Shown in pieces: positions 43,474-53,101 of a DNA stretch of 64,000 nucleotides. The stretch covers positions 2,632,501 to 2,696,500 of the forward strand of contig OY282361.1 of NCBI GenBank assembly GCA_958295645.1. The letters run 5' to 3'. The stretch comes from Longimicrobiales bacterium (GTDB lineage Bacteria; Gemmatimonadota; Gemmatimonadetes; Longimicrobiales; Gaopeijiaceae). Every line of letters starts with the position of its first letter. Position 1 is the first letter of the stretch. Made by a program: the position numbers and the translations under genes. Under the pieces are notes generated by a model, which worked only from the letters and a program-made list of their open reading frames with translations, had not been told where the DNA came from and made no database searches.

Positions 43474-44931
43474 GTGAAGTCCAAGCAAGCTCACACCACA
43501 GCCGCCTGGGCGGTCGCCCTCGCAGGAACCTCCGTCGGCGCCCTCGCCCCATCCGCGGGCGTCTCGATCGCGACCTCCGCGGCCCAGGAGTCGCCTCCAG
43601 CCGCCCACCCGCCTCCAGCCGCCCGTTGCGTCCTGCCAGGAGTCGAGGGGCGCTCTTTCGTCGCCGGCTCAGCTGAGGCACCCAGGCAGGTCGCCGCCTA
43701 CGCCGCCTACGGCGACGAGCGCTTGGCCGCCCTGATCGAGGAGGGACTGGCGAGCAACCCCCAGGTTCGGGCGGCTTGGTCGGCTTGGCAGGCGTCGCTT
43801 CACCGCGTTCCGCAGGCGACGGCCCGTCCCGACCCCATGCTCATGCTCACCCAACACGTCCAACCGCCGGAAACGCGGGTCGGCCCCCAGATCGCCATGC
43901 TGTCGGTCAGCCAGCGCTTTCCGGGGTTCGGCAAGCTCGGTCTGCGGGGCGAAGTGGCGGCGTCGGCGGCGGTCGAGCAGGGGGAGCTTCACCAAGCCCA
44001 GCGCGCGGAGCTTGTCCGTTTGATCAAGCGCGCGTGGTACGACTTGGCGTTCATCGACCGGGCCCTGGCGATCAACCGGGAAAGCGAGGAGCTGCTGGAG
44101 CGCTACGAAGCCCTTGCGCGGACGCGGTATGCGCAAGGGTTCGGGTTGCAGGCCGACGTTGTGCGCATGCAAGCCGAGTACACGCGGGCCTTGAGCCGGC
44201 GGGACGATCTGGAGCACCAGCGCATCGACGCCGAAGCGACGCTCAACTCGCTGTTCGCACGCCCTGTTGCAACGTCCTACGAGACGATCGAGCCCGTTGC
44301 CCTTCCGCCCTCGCCCGGCGACGCCGAGTCCCTGGCCGCAACCGGCCGCCGCGTCCGCCCCGAGATCCGAGCGGCGATGAGGCGCATCGAGACCCGGCAG
44401 CACGCCGTCGCTCTAGCTCGGCGGGCGCGTTGGCCCGACTTCAGCGTGGGCGTCGTCTGGGGCGCGCTGCTGGGCCGGGGCGACCCAGCTGGACGGGCCA
44501 TGCCGCCGCCGGACAACGGCCAGGATGTGTTCAGCCTCACCGCAGGCGTCAACCTGCCCGTCTTCAGCCAACGCTACCGCGCCGGCGTCCGCGAAGCCGC
44601 CGAGTCGGTTGAGCAGGCCTGCGCCATGTACGAAGGCACGGTGAACGACATGGAGCGGGCCGTGCGGTCCACCCTGTCCAGGATGCGCTCGACGGAACGC
44701 CAGCTCGCTCTCTTCGAGGACGCGCTTCTGCCGCAGACCGAGCAGGCGATGTACTCCACGGAGGCCGCCTACTCGACGGGCACCGCCGGTGTTCTCGACT
44801 TGCTGGACGGGGAGCGCAAGTTGTTGGACGTGCGCCTGGGACTCGCCCGCCTACGAACCGACTACATGAAGGCGCTGGCCGACCTCGAGCGTGCCGTCGG
44901 GTCGCCCGTCGCCGGAGAGGACACGCCATGA
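43474..44931 (+). CDS. TolC-family outer-membrane efflux protein of a metal efflux operon
   Basis: GTG 43474 (TTG 43471 and TTG 43432 are alternatives) begins before a signal peptide (HTTAAWAVALAGTSVGALAP). The 485-residue protein has the two repeated OEP halves: LIEEGLASNPQVRAAWSAWQ, SVSQRFPGFGKLGLRGEVAA, then LFARPVATSYETIEPV, VFSLTAGVNLPVFSQRYRAG and AGVLDLLDGERKLLDVRLGL. It forms the outer-membrane channel of the tripartite pump encoded by this operon. It overlaps the membrane-fusion gene by 4 bases. Confidence 0.87.
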   Translation: MKSKQAHTTAAWAVALAGTSVGALAPSAGVSIATSAAQESPPAAHPPPAARCVLPGVEGRSFVAGSAEAPRQVAAYAAYGDERLAALIEEGLASNPQVRAAWSAWQASLHRVPQATARPDPMLMLTQHVQPPETRVGPQIAMLSVSQRFPGFGKLGLRGEVAASAAVEQGELHQAQRAELVRLIKRAWYDLAFIDRALAINRESEELLERYEALARTRYAQGFGLQADVVRMQAEYTRALSRRDDLEHQRIDAEATLNSLFARPVATSYETIEPVALPPSPGDAESLAATGRRVRPEIRAAMRRIETRQHAVALARRARWPDFSVGVVWGALLGRGDPAGRAMPPPDNGQDVFSLTAGVNLPVFSQRYRAGVREAAESVEQACAMYEGTVNDMERAVRSTLSRMRSTERQLALFEDALLPQTEQAMYSTEAAYSTGTAGVLDLLDGERKLLDVRLGLARLRTDYMKALADLERAVGSPVAGEDTP

Positions 44932-46226
44932 CGAAGTCGCGCATGCGCTGGATCGTCGGGCTCGCGGGCGTCGTGGCCCTCGTCGCTGCCGCGGCCGTCT
45001 GGGACCCGATGGGCTGGACCGCCGACCGGGCGGACGAGGCCGACGGCCAGCTCTACACCTGTTCCATGCACCCCCACGTTCTGCAGCACGGCCCAGGCGT
45101 CTGTCCCCTGTGCGGGATGGAGCTCGTGCCGGTCGCGCAGGCCGAGCCCGGGGACCCCGCCTTGGCCGGCGACTCGGCGGGGTCGCCCGTCTCCGTCCGC
45201 GTCGACCCGGCGTTCCTGCAGAACTTCGGGGTGCGCACGGCCAAAGTCGAAGAGGGCTCGCTGGATCTCGATATCCGCACGGTGGGCTACCTCGCCCACG
45301 ACGACGAAGCCGTCTTCTCGGTCAACACCAAGTTCGGCGGATGGATCGAGGAAGCCCATGTGGCCACGGTGGGCGAGCGGGTGTCCGAAGGGGACGTGCT
45401 CTTCGAAATCTACAGCCCGGAACTCGTCGCTTCGCAGTGGGAATACATCTCCGCCATCACGTACGCGGAGCAGCTACGGGAACGAGGCGCTCACGAGGAC
45501 GCCGTGCGCCAAGCCGAGTCGCTCAGGGCCGCGGCCCGGGAGCGCCTGCGTTCCTGGGACATGACGCCGCGCCAGATCGAGGCGTTGGAGACGACGCGGG
45601 AACCCAGCCGAACCGTCGAGTTCGTGTCGCCGGTCTCCGGCTTTCTCGTCGAGAAGGCGGGCGACTCGCTGGAGGGCTTGCGGCTGTCCCCGGGCATGAC
45701 GGTGCTCAAGTTTGCGGACCACCACACGCTCTGGGTCGAAGTCGAGTTTCACGAGCACGACGTGCGCCACCTTCGCGAAGGCCAGAAGGTCGTCGTGACG
45801 ATCGACGCCTTCCCCGAGCGGCGCTGGGACGGGACGATCCTCTTCTTCCGGCCGGCCATGAACCAATCCACCCGTACGCTGACGGCGTTCGTCAAAGTGG
45901 AGAACCCCGACCTGAAGCTTCGCCCGAAGATGTTCGCGAACGTCGTTGTGCAGGCGCCCGGGGTGGCGGGCGCCGTGCTGGTTCCGTCGGGTGCCGTGCT
46001 GCGCACCGGCGGGCGGTCCGTGGTGATCGTGGCCGAAGGCGAAGGGCGCTTCGCCCCGCGCGAGGTCCGCCTGGGTCTGTCGGCGGGCGGGTGGCAGCAG
46101 GTTCTGGAAGGCTTGACCGCAGGCGAGACGATCGTCACGACATCCCAGTTCCTCTTTGATTCGGAGAGCAACCTGCGGGCAGCGATCGCCCGCCTGACGG
46201 CTGAAGCTCGAACCGGCGGGTCTTGA
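44928..46226 (+). CDS. cusB: CusB-like RND periplasmic adaptor with heavy-metal-binding domain
   Basis: 432 residues. After an N-terminal membrane helix comes a heavy-metal-binding domain YTCSMHPHVLQHGPGVCPLC-GME (about residues 42-68), with the CSMHP and CPLCGM signature, then the adaptor: lipoyl/hairpin parts (FGGWIEEAHVATVGERVSEG, YSPELVASQWEYI), a beta-barrel (HTLWVEVEFHEHDVRHLREG) and a membrane-proximal domain (LVPSGAVLRTGGRSVVIVAE). The metal-binding head points to Cu(I)/Ag(I) export. It is coupled to cusA by a TTGA overlap. Confidence 0.92.
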   Translation: MTKSRMRWIVGLAGVVALVAAAAVWDPMGWTADRADEADGQLYTCSMHPHVLQHGPGVCPLCGMELVPVAQAEPGDPALAGDSAGSPVSVRVDPAFLQNFGVRTAKVEEGSLDLDIRTVGYLAHDDEAVFSVNTKFGGWIEEAHVATVGERVSEGDVLFEIYSPELVASQWEYISAITYAEQLRERGAHEDAVRQAESLRAAARERLRSWDMTPRQIEALETTREPSRTVEFVSPVSGFLVEKAGDSLEGLRLSPGMTVLKFADHHTLWVEVEFHEHDVRHLREGQKVVVTIDAFPERRWDGTILFFRPAMNQSTRTLTAFVKVENPDLKLRPKMFANVVVQAPGVAGAVLVPSGAVLRTGGRSVVIVAEGEGRFAPREVRLGLSAGGWQQVLEGLTAGETIVTTSQFLFDSESNLRAAIARLTAEARTGGS

Positions 46227-49200
46227 ACCGAATCGTCGACTGGTCGCTCGCCAACAGGCCCATCGTCCTGTTGGGGGCGCTGGTGCTGATGGTCGCGGGC
46301 GGCGTCACCCTGTCGCAACACCCGGTGGACGCCATTCCCGACATGTCGGACGTGCAAGTCGTCGTCCTCACCGAATACCCGGGCCAGGCGCCGCGGATCG
46401 TCGAGGACCAGATCACCTATCCTCTCGCCACCCAGCTGCTCGCGGTGCCCGGCGCCCGCGACGTGCGCGGCTACTCCTTCTTCGGGCGCTCGCTGGCGTA
46501 CGTCATCTTCGAAGACGGCACCGACCTGTACTGGGCGCGAAGTCGGGTGCTGGAGTCGCTCAGCACGGCCGTGGCCAGCCTTCCGCCGGACGTCTCGCCG
46601 ACGCTGGGTCCCGATGCGACCGGCGTGGGGTGGGCGTTCATGTACGGGCTCAAGTCGGACCGCCACGACTTGGGCGAGCTCCGCTCCCTTCAGGACTGGT
46701 TCCTCAAGTACGAGCTGGGCGCCGTGCCCGGGGTCGCGGAAGTGGCCAGCGTGGGCGGATTCGTGCGCCAGTACCAGATCACCATGGACCCGAACCGCCT
46801 GCGGGCGTACGGCGTCACGCCGCAGCAGATCGCCGAGGCCGTGCGCCGGAGCAACACCGACACCGGCGGGCGCCTGCTGGAGATCGCCGGCAAGGAGTTC
46901 ATGATTCGGGCGCGAGGCTACATCCGGTCGCAGGAGGACATCGGCAAGATCGTACTGGGGGTGAACTCCAATGGCACGCCGCTGCTGCTCGAACACGTGG
47001 CGCGCGTCGCGGTCGGCCCGGAGATCCGGCGGGGCGTGGCCGAGTGGGACGGGGAAGGGGAGGTCGTCGGCGGCATCGTCGTGGTGCGCGTCGGCGCCGA
47101 CACCCGCGAGGTCGTGCAGGCGGTCAAGGCGCGCATCGAGGAAGTCAAGCCGCAGCTGCCCGAGGGAGTGGAGGTCGTGGTCGGCTACGACCGCACCGAC
47201 TTGATCGACGACGCCGTGGACAGCCTGCGCAACACGTTGCTTCAGCAATTCCTGATCGTCGGCGTGGTGTGCTTGGTGTTCCTCCTTCACTTCGGCAGCG
47301 GACTGGTGGCGGTGGCGTCGCTCTCCGCAGGCTTCTTCGTCGCGTGCATCTTCACCGACTGGATCGGCGTGCAGCTCAACATCATGTCGCTGGGCGGGGT
47401 GGCCGTCGCGATCGGCACCATGGTGGACGCCGCCATCGTCATGGTCGAGAACGCCCACCGCCACTTGGCCCGCAAGAGGGACGGACAGCCCCACTGGCAG
47501 GTCATCGGCAACGCCTGCCGGGAAGTAGGACCGGCGCTCTTCTCTTCGCTGTTGGTGATCACGGTGTCGTTCCTGCCCGTGTTCATGCTGGGCGAGCAGC
47601 AGGGCCGCCTCTTCAGACCGCTGGCGATTACCAAGACCACGTCGATGGCGGCCGCGGCGCTGCTGTCCCTCACCCTCGTTCCCGTGCTAGTGGGCTACCT
47701 GGTGCGGGGCCGTATTCGGTCCGGGCACCCGAACCCGGCCCGCAGCGTTCTGGCCCGTCTGTACGTTCCGCTGCTCCGGCGCACGTTCCGCAGTCCGGCG
47801 CTGGTGCTGGGCGCCATGGCGGCGATGCTGCTTGCGTCGGCAGTGGCGTACAAGCGCCTTGGCTCCGAGTTCATGCCGCCCCTCTGGGAGGGCGACCTGC
47901 TGTACATGCCCTCGACGATGCCCGGCATCTCCATCACCGAGGCGCGGGACCTGCTGCAGCGCACCGACCGGATCATCAAGACCTTCCCGGAGGTGGACCA
48001 CGTCTTCGGGAAGGTAGGCCGCGCGGAGACGGCCACCGATCCGGCGCCGCTGTCGATGATCGAGACCACGATCCTGCTCAAGCCGAGGGACCAGTGGCGG
48101 GAGGGGATGACCCGCGAGCGCCTCGTGAGCGAACTTGACCAAGCCGTGCAGGTGCCCGGCCTTACGAACGCTTGGACGATGCCGATCAAGACCCGCATCG
48201 ACATGCTGTCCACGGGGATCAAGACGCCGGTCGGCGTGAAGATCGCGGGGCCGGACCTGGAGGTGCTGGAGCGGCTGGGCCGGGAAGTCGAGCGGGCGGT
48301 GCGCGGCCTGCCGGGCACGTCGAGCGCCTACGCCGAACGGGTCATGGGCGGCAACTATCTGGACATCACCATCGACCGGGAAGCGATTGCGCGATACGGC
48401 TTGACGGTGGAGGCCGTGCAGTGGACGGTCGGCACGGCGATCGGCGGGATGCAGGTCACCACGACTGTGGAGGGACTGCAGCGCTACCCCGTCAACCTTC
48501 GCTACGAACGAGAGTTCCGGGACGACCTGCCGGCGCTGCAAAGCGTGCTCGTGCCGACCCCCACGGGCACGCAGGTTCCGCTGGGACAGCTGGCGACGAT
48601 GGAGTTCGTCGTCGGCCCGCCGGTCATCAAGAGCGAGAACGCGCGCCCCAACGCCTGGGTGTACATCGACATCGCCACGTCGGACCTGGGGGGCTACGTG
48701 GAGGCGGCCCAGGAGGCCGTGGAGGCAAGCGTAGACGTCCCGCCCGGCTATTCCATCGCCTGGAGCGGCCAGTACGAGTCGATGCAGCGGGCCGAACGAC
48801 GCCTGCGCCTCATCATCCCGTTGACGTTGGTCGTGATCTTCGGCGTGATCAGCCTCAACACCAAATCCTTCGCCAAGACGGGCGCCATCCTCCTGGGCGT
48901 GCCCTTCGCCCTGAGCGGCTCGTTCCTGCTCCTGTCGTTCCTCGACTACAACTTGAGCGTCGCGGTGTGGGTGGGGCTGATCGCCGTCGCCGGGCTGTAC
49001 GCCGAGACCGCGATCGTGTTCATGCTGTACCTGGACATCGCCTACGCCGACGCGGTGGCCGAAGGCGAGATGAACGACCGCCGGGACCTCGTGCGGGCGA
49101 TCTACAGCGGCGCCATCTCCCGCGTGCGCCCCATCGTCATGACCGTGGCCACCGATGTGATCGGCCTTGCGCCCATCATGATCAGCAACGGCACCGGCGT

Positions 49201-49363
49201 CGACATGATGAAGCGCATCGCGACGCCCTTGTTCGGCGGCGTGGCCACCTCCGCCCTCGTCGTGCTGGTCGTTATCCCGACCCTGTTCTTCCTGTACAAG
49301 AGCCGCGACCTCCCGGGCGGCGTGATCTTCAGGGACATCGACCTGACGGACGGGGCGTCGTAG
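46223..49363 (+). CDS. cusA: CusA/CzcA-type heavy-metal RND efflux pump
   Basis: TTG 46223 overlaps the cusB stop. The 1046-residue protein has the full RND plan. Helix 1 is followed by periplasmic porter parts (DMSDVQVVVLTEYPGQAPRI, PGARDVRGYSFFGRS), a central bundle with the conserved Asp in AIGTMVDAAIVMVENAHRHL, and a second periplasmic loop (MPPLWEGDLLYMPSTMPGIS). The last helices end SALVVLVVIPTLFFLYK. Methionines in the periplasmic cleft (MPSTMPG) fit Cu/Ag transport. With TolC and CusB it exports monovalent copper or silver from the periplasm or cytosol. Confidence 0.95.
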   Translation: MNRIVDWSLANRPIVLLGALVLMVAGGVTLSQHPVDAIPDMSDVQVVVLTEYPGQAPRIVEDQITYPLATQLLAVPGARDVRGYSFFGRSLAYVIFEDGTDLYWARSRVLESLSTAVASLPPDVSPTLGPDATGVGWAFMYGLKSDRHDLGELRSLQDWFLKYELGAVPGVAEVASVGGFVRQYQITMDPNRLRAYGVTPQQIAEAVRRSNTDTGGRLLEIAGKEFMIRARGYIRSQEDIGKIVLGVNSNGTPLLLEHVARVAVGPEIRRGVAEWDGEGEVVGGIVVVRVGADTREVVQAVKARIEEVKPQLPEGVEVVVGYDRTDLIDDAVDSLRNTLLQQFLIVGVVCLVFLLHFGSGLVAVASLSAGFFVACIFTDWIGVQLNIMSLGGVAVAIGTMVDAAIVMVENAHRHLARKRDGQPHWQVIGNACREVGPALFSSLLVITVSFLPVFMLGEQQGRLFRPLAITKTTSMAAAALLSLTLVPVLVGYLVRGRIRSGHPNPARSVLARLYVPLLRRTFRSPALVLGAMAAMLLASAVAYKRLGSEFMPPLWEGDLLYMPSTMPGISITEARDLLQRTDRIIKTFPEVDHVFGKVGRAETATDPAPLSMIETTILLKPRDQWREGMTRERLVSELDQAVQVPGLTNAWTMPIKTRIDMLSTGIKTPVGVKIAGPDLEVLERLGREVERAVRGLPGTSSAYAERVMGGNYLDITIDREAIARYGLTVEAVQWTVGTAIGGMQVTTTVEGLQRYPVNLRYEREFRDDLPALQSVLVPTPTGTQVPLGQLATMEFVVGPPVIKSENARPNAWVYIDIATSDLGGYVEAAQEAVEASVDVPPGYSIAWSGQYESMQRAERRLRLIIPLTLVVIFGVISLNTKSFAKTGAILLGVPFALSGSFLLLSFLDYNLSVAVWVGLIAVAGLYAETAIVFMLYLDIAYADAVAEGEMNDRRDLVRAIYSGAISRVRPIVMTVATDVIGLAPIMISNGTGVDMMKRIATPLFGGVATSALVVLVVIPTLFFLYKSRDLPGGVIFRDIDLTDGAS

Positions 49364-49629
49364 GAGGCTCCCCGAGGATGCCGATCCCGCCCGAGGCGAC
49401 GAACGTCCACAATATCACCGGCGGCCTGCGCCTGTGCCCCCCGTCTACAACACGATGAACCACGTGCAGCGGGCCGTGGACGGCGTAGGAGCTTTGCGGG
49501 ACGTGATCCTGGGGTAGGGCTACCCCGCCCGCCACCTTGCAGGCCGCCGTCTTGCCCGGCGCCACGGCGCGCGATAGACTGGGGGACGCAAGGCGGCGCG
49601 ACGAGACGCCCCCGTTCCAGGGACGAGCG
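49364..49629. other. Intergenic stretch at the left edge of the accessory region
   Basis: 266 bases between cusA and the AlbA_2-domain gene. A frame ending VQRAVDGVGALRDVILG just before a TAG at about 49514 is protein-like but has no proper start. It may be the tail of a lost gene of the efflux operon. Confidence 0.3.
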
Positions 49630-50838
49630 ATGGAACCGTATTCGGAATCGACGCTTCGGGCAATGGCCTCCGACCTGGAGTCGGAATTGGTCGAGCGCAA
49701 GGAGTCGCTCCAGGGCGATGCGCCCGCGAGAGTTCGTCAAGCCGTATGCGCGTTCGGCAACGATCTGCCCGGCCACGGGCGGCCTGGAGTAGTCTTCGTA
49801 GGGCTGAGGGACGACGGGCAACCTGTGGGGCTGGACATCACCGACCAACTGATGTTGCAGCTCGCCGACATCAAGACCGACGGCAACATCCTCCCGTCGC
49901 CCACCCTCTTCGTGGATCGGATGAGCTTGCCCGGAGGCGATGTCGCCGTCGTCATCGTTCATCCGTCTCACTCCCCGCCCGTCCGATTTCGTGGAACAGT
50001 CTGGATACGCACCGGGCCCCGGCGGGCAACTGCGACTGCTCAAGACGAGCGACTGCTGAACGAGAAACGGCGTCACCGGGATGCTCCTTTCGACGTGCAT
50101 CCCGTGCCCACGGCGCGCATCGCCGACTTGAGCGTCCGGCGGTTTGAAGAAGAGTATCTTCCTCGTGCTGTCGAGCGCTCGATCCTTGAAGCCAACGATC
50201 GTTCTCTTGTCGCACGCCTTGCCACAACCAAGATGGTGACGTCCGTCGATGATCCCACTCCGACGATCTTGGGCGTTCTCGTACTAGGTACCCGCCCACA
50301 GGACTTCATCCCAAGCGCATACGTGCAGTTTCTTCGCATCGCCGGTACGGCTCTCAGCGATCCGGTGGTAGACGAGACTCGGTGCGACGGACCCGTAGCA
50401 CAAGTAATCTGGCACCTAGAGGAGAAGCTGTCGGGCCACAATCGAACGCGAGTCGACATCACATCGGGTTGGACCGAGAGGCGACAGCCAACGTATCCAA
50501 TGGTGGCGTTGCAGCAAATCGCGTTCAATGCGATTATGCATCGCATGTATGAGAATACCAACGCCCCCGTGCGAATCTGCTGGTTCAACGACAGAATCGA
50601 GATCAACAGCCCTGGCGGCCCCTATGGTGCCGTAACGGCCGAGTCTTTTGGAAGACCCGGCATCGTAGACTATCGGAATCCCAATTTGGCCGAAGCCATG
50701 CGCGTGCTTGGATGGGTGCAGAGATATGGCGTAGGGATCGACATCGCCCGCCGTGCCCTGGAAGAGAACGGACAACCCAAACCGATGTTTCATGCTGATG
50801 CCAACTGGGTTTTCTGCACGTTGAAGGCCGCCTCGTGA
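49630..50838 (+). CDS. AlbA_2 (Schlafen-like) DNA-binding and HATPase-domain protein
   Basis: ATG 49630 has AGGGA upstream and precedes the first conserved residues (LESELVERKESLQGDAPARV). The 402-residue protein has an AlbA_2/divergent AAA-4 domain (ELVERK, VRQAVCAFGNDLPGHGRPGV, LSPxLFVDR-like GDVAVVIVHPS, VRFRGTVWIRTGPRRATATA) and a C-terminal GHKL-type ATPase part (LQQIAFNAIMHRMYENTNAP with the Asn/His box; FNDRIEINSPGGPYG; RYGVGIDIARRALEENG). Such proteins act in transcriptional control or, in several defence systems, as sensors. Its last 4 bases overlap the ParA-like gene (GTGA), so the two form an operon. Confidence 0.8.
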   Translation: MEPYSESTLRAMASDLESELVERKESLQGDAPARVRQAVCAFGNDLPGHGRPGVVFVGLRDDGQPVGLDITDQLMLQLADIKTDGNILPSPTLFVDRMSLPGGDVAVVIVHPSHSPPVRFRGTVWIRTGPRRATATAQDERLLNEKRRHRDAPFDVHPVPTARIADLSVRRFEEEYLPRAVERSILEANDRSLVARLATTKMVTSVDDPTPTILGVLVLGTRPQDFIPSAYVQFLRIAGTALSDPVVDETRCDGPVAQVIWHLEEKLSGHNRTRVDITSGWTERRQPTYPMVALQQIAFNAIMHRMYENTNAPVRICWFNDRIEINSPGGPYGAVTAESFGRPGIVDYRNPNLAEAMRVLGWVQRYGVGIDIARRALEENGQPKPMFHADANWVFCTLKAAS

Positions 50839-51887
50839 ACGCGCAAGTACTCACCTTCTTCAACAACAAAGGAGGTGTCGGCAAGACATCGCTGATCTAT
50901 CATGTGGCGTGGATGCTTGCCGACTTGGATTATAAAGTCCTGGCAGTCGACTTGGACCCACAGGCTAACCTCACTGCGGCGTTCTTGGCTGAAGACGTTC
51001 TCGAGGGCTTGTGGAGCGAGTCTGACTCTTCCGAGGCCACAACGATGTATAAGTGCGTCGCGCCCTTGACGAAGGTGGGCGACTTTAGGCCGCCAACCGT
51101 CTATGATGTGACCAGAACTCTTCACTTGATTCCGGGAGACTTGTCTCTCTCTAGATTCGAGGACTCGTTGTCGGCTGAATGGCCCAACTGTTTGGGCAGC
51201 GACGATCCATACCGTTCGTTTCGGGTCACGACCGCGTTCTGGCAGGTGATTATGAAAGGCGTGGAGCAGTGCGAAGCCGATCTCGTGTTGGTCGACGTAG
51301 GTCCTAGCCTTGGCGCGATCAACCGATCTGCGCTGATAGCGACCGATTTCGTCGTTGTGCCCCTTGGAGCCGATCTTTTTTCTCGACAGGGCTTGAGGAA
51401 CCTGGGACCCACTCTTCAGCGATGGCGCAAGGACTGGAAGATGAGACGGCACCACTACAAGCGGCCGCCGTTCGTCCTGCCGAAAGGTTGCATGGTGCCC
51501 GTGGGCTATCTCATTCAGCAACATGGAGTACGATTAAGCCGTCCGGTGAGGGCGTACGACCATTGGGTAAACCAGATGCCTGCAGAGTACGCTCGTCACG
51601 TCATGAGCGAGTCGGACGACGCAGTCGCAACACCAGTGGATGATCGCCATCGCATAGCTACCATCAAGCACTATCGTAGTCTAGTACCACTGGGCCAAGA
51701 CGCCAGAAAGCCAATCTTCTCTCTGACCCCCGCAGACGGCGCCATTGGAAGCCATGCCGTTGCCGCTAAGGCGGCGTACACGGACTTCAGGGAGTTGGCG
51801 GAGGGGCTGTTGCGCCGGTGCCGGGTCAAGTCGCGGCCGTCGCGCCAGAGCCAGCAAACGCAAACCGACTGGAAGCGGCGATCGTGA
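50835..51887 (+). CDS. ParA/MinD-like AAA ATPase paired with the AlbA_2 protein
   Basis: GTG 50835 overlaps the preceding stop. The 350-residue ATPase has a deviant Walker A (NNKGGVGKTS, residues 10-19), LAVDLDPQANLT, DLVLVDVGPSLGAINRSAL with the Walker B, and VVPLGADLFSRQGLRNLGPT. A large middle segment (MRRHHYKRPPFVLPKGCMVP, VRLSRPVRAYDHWVNQMP) and the absence of a ParB gene or parS sites set it apart from plasmid partition ATPases. The pairing with an AlbA_2/HATPase protein suggests a defence or regulatory system. It is AT-richer than the core genes. It overlaps the propeller gene by 4 bases (GTGA). Confidence 0.85.
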   Translation: MNAQVLTFFNNKGGVGKTSLIYHVAWMLADLDYKVLAVDLDPQANLTAAFLAEDVLEGLWSESDSSEATTMYKCVAPLTKVGDFRPPTVYDVTRTLHLIPGDLSLSRFEDSLSAEWPNCLGSDDPYRSFRVTTAFWQVIMKGVEQCEADLVLVDVGPSLGAINRSALIATDFVVVPLGADLFSRQGLRNLGPTLQRWRKDWKMRRHHYKRPPFVLPKGCMVPVGYLIQQHGVRLSRPVRAYDHWVNQMPAEYARHVMSESDDAVATPVDDRHRIATIKHYRSLVPLGQDARKPIFSLTPADGAIGSHAVAAKAAYTDFRELAEGLLRRCRVKSRPSRQSQQTQTDWKRRS

Positions 51888-53101
51888 GGATCCCCTTCGG
51901 CAAGACGGCCTCCCTAGCCCTGCCGGCCGCCCTCTGCGCTGCTTGCGAAGTGCGCCAGGCCGTCCCTGCCGTCGCCGTGGACAGCGCCGGAGTGCGGATC
52001 GTCTCCAGCGCCCCGCTCGGTTCCGACGCCACGTGCGCCGTCGGCGAAGAGCCGCTCCTCGTCATCGGCGGCCGCGAGGACGATCCGAGCCATCTCTTCG
52101 GCCGCGTGATTGGCGCGTCCCGGTTGTCCGACGGCTCGGTCGTGGTGGTCGACTCTTCCGTCGGCGAAGTCCGCGTCTTTGACGAGACGGGGGAGCACCT
52201 CCGTTCCTCGGGCGGCTTCGGCGACGGCCCCGGCGAGTTCAGGAGGCCTTGGTACGTCTGGGTTCGGCCTGGCGACACGCTGTGGGTCGGCGACTACCGG
52301 CCGTGGCGCTATAACGTCTTCGCCGCCGACGGGCAGTGGAGCCGCGCCGTGCAACTGGACCCCGTCTATCTCAATCCGTCCATGGGAGGCGGAGTGCTCT
52401 CGGGCGGCGCGCTGATCGCGTCCAGGAGCACCGGCTTGAGCGGGTCCTTCGAGACCCCCGACACTCTGGTCGTCGAGGCGCACGGCGCGGACGGCAAGTT
52501 CGCCGGCGTCCTCGCACGTCTCCCGAACGCGCGGCAAGATGTGGTCCCCGACGGGTCGGGGGGCGGCGTGAACATCCAGCCGCTGTTCGATTCCAGGGCC
52601 GCCGTCAGCGCCCGAGGCGACCGCATCGCAATGGGCACGAGCAGCGAGCCCGAGGTTCGCATCCTCGATTCCGAATACAGGCTGGCCACGATCGTCCGCT
52701 GGGACGCCGGCGACCGGTCCGTGCGCGCTTCCGACGTCGAGGCCTATCGCGACGACATCCGTGCGCGACAAGCTCAGAGACGCCAGCCGAGCCAGGTCGA
52801 CGCCGTCCGCATCAGCCCGAAGCGGCCCGTAGCCGACGTGTTCCCCGCATTCAGTTCGCTGCTGATGGGCAACGCCGGCCGCCTGTTCGTGTTCCCCTTC
52901 CCCTACCAGCGCCTCGGCGATCCTCGTGCAGGCGCCATGGTCTTCGCCGCAACAGGCGAGTTCATGTGCCACCTGGAGCCGAAGCCCGGATTCTCGATGT
53001 GGGAAGCCGGCTCCGACTACCTGCTGGGCGTGCAGTTGGACGAGATGGATCGCGCGTCGGTGGTGGTGTACGGCTTTGGGGGGCGGAATGATCTGGAATG
53101 A
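51884..53101 (+). CDS. 6-bladed beta-propeller lipoprotein
   Basis: GTG 51884 overlaps the ParA stop. The 405-residue protein has a lipoprotein signal (ALPAALCAACEVRQ), then NHL/6-bladed propeller blades: DDPSHLFGRVIGASRLSDGS, VVVVDSSVGEVRVFDETGEH and FGDGPGEFRRPWYVWV, then VWVGDYRPWRYNVFAAD. The GxGPGEF motif is characteristic of these Bacteroidota/Gemmatimonadota propellers. Its function is unknown. A decayed copy of its first 215 codons lies at 55.3 kb. The GTGA and ATGA overlaps on both sides make it look like part of an operon, although it is a different kind of gene from its neighbours. Confidence 0.8.
   Translation: MRIPFGKTASLALPAALCAACEVRQAVPAVAVDSAGVRIVSSAPLGSDATCAVGEEPLLVIGGREDDPSHLFGRVIGASRLSDGSVVVVDSSVGEVRVFDETGEHLRSSGGFGDGPGEFRRPWYVWVRPGDTLWVGDYRPWRYNVFAADGQWSRAVQLDPVYLNPSMGGGVLSGGALIASRSTGLSGSFETPDTLVVEAHGADGKFAGVLARLPNARQDVVPDGSGGGVNIQPLFDSRAAVSARGDRIAMGTSSEPEVRILDSEYRLATIVRWDAGDRSVRASDVEAYRDDIRARQAQRRQPSQVDAVRISPKRPVADVFPAFSSLLMGNAGRLFVFPFPYQRLGDPRAGAMVFAATGEFMCHLEPKPGFSMWEAGSDYLLGVQLDEMDRASVVVYGFGGRNDLE

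Noticed and set aside
50835-51887. Plasmid or chromosome partition locus
   Set aside because: No ParB and no parS-like repeats; overlapped with an AlbA_2 protein instead.
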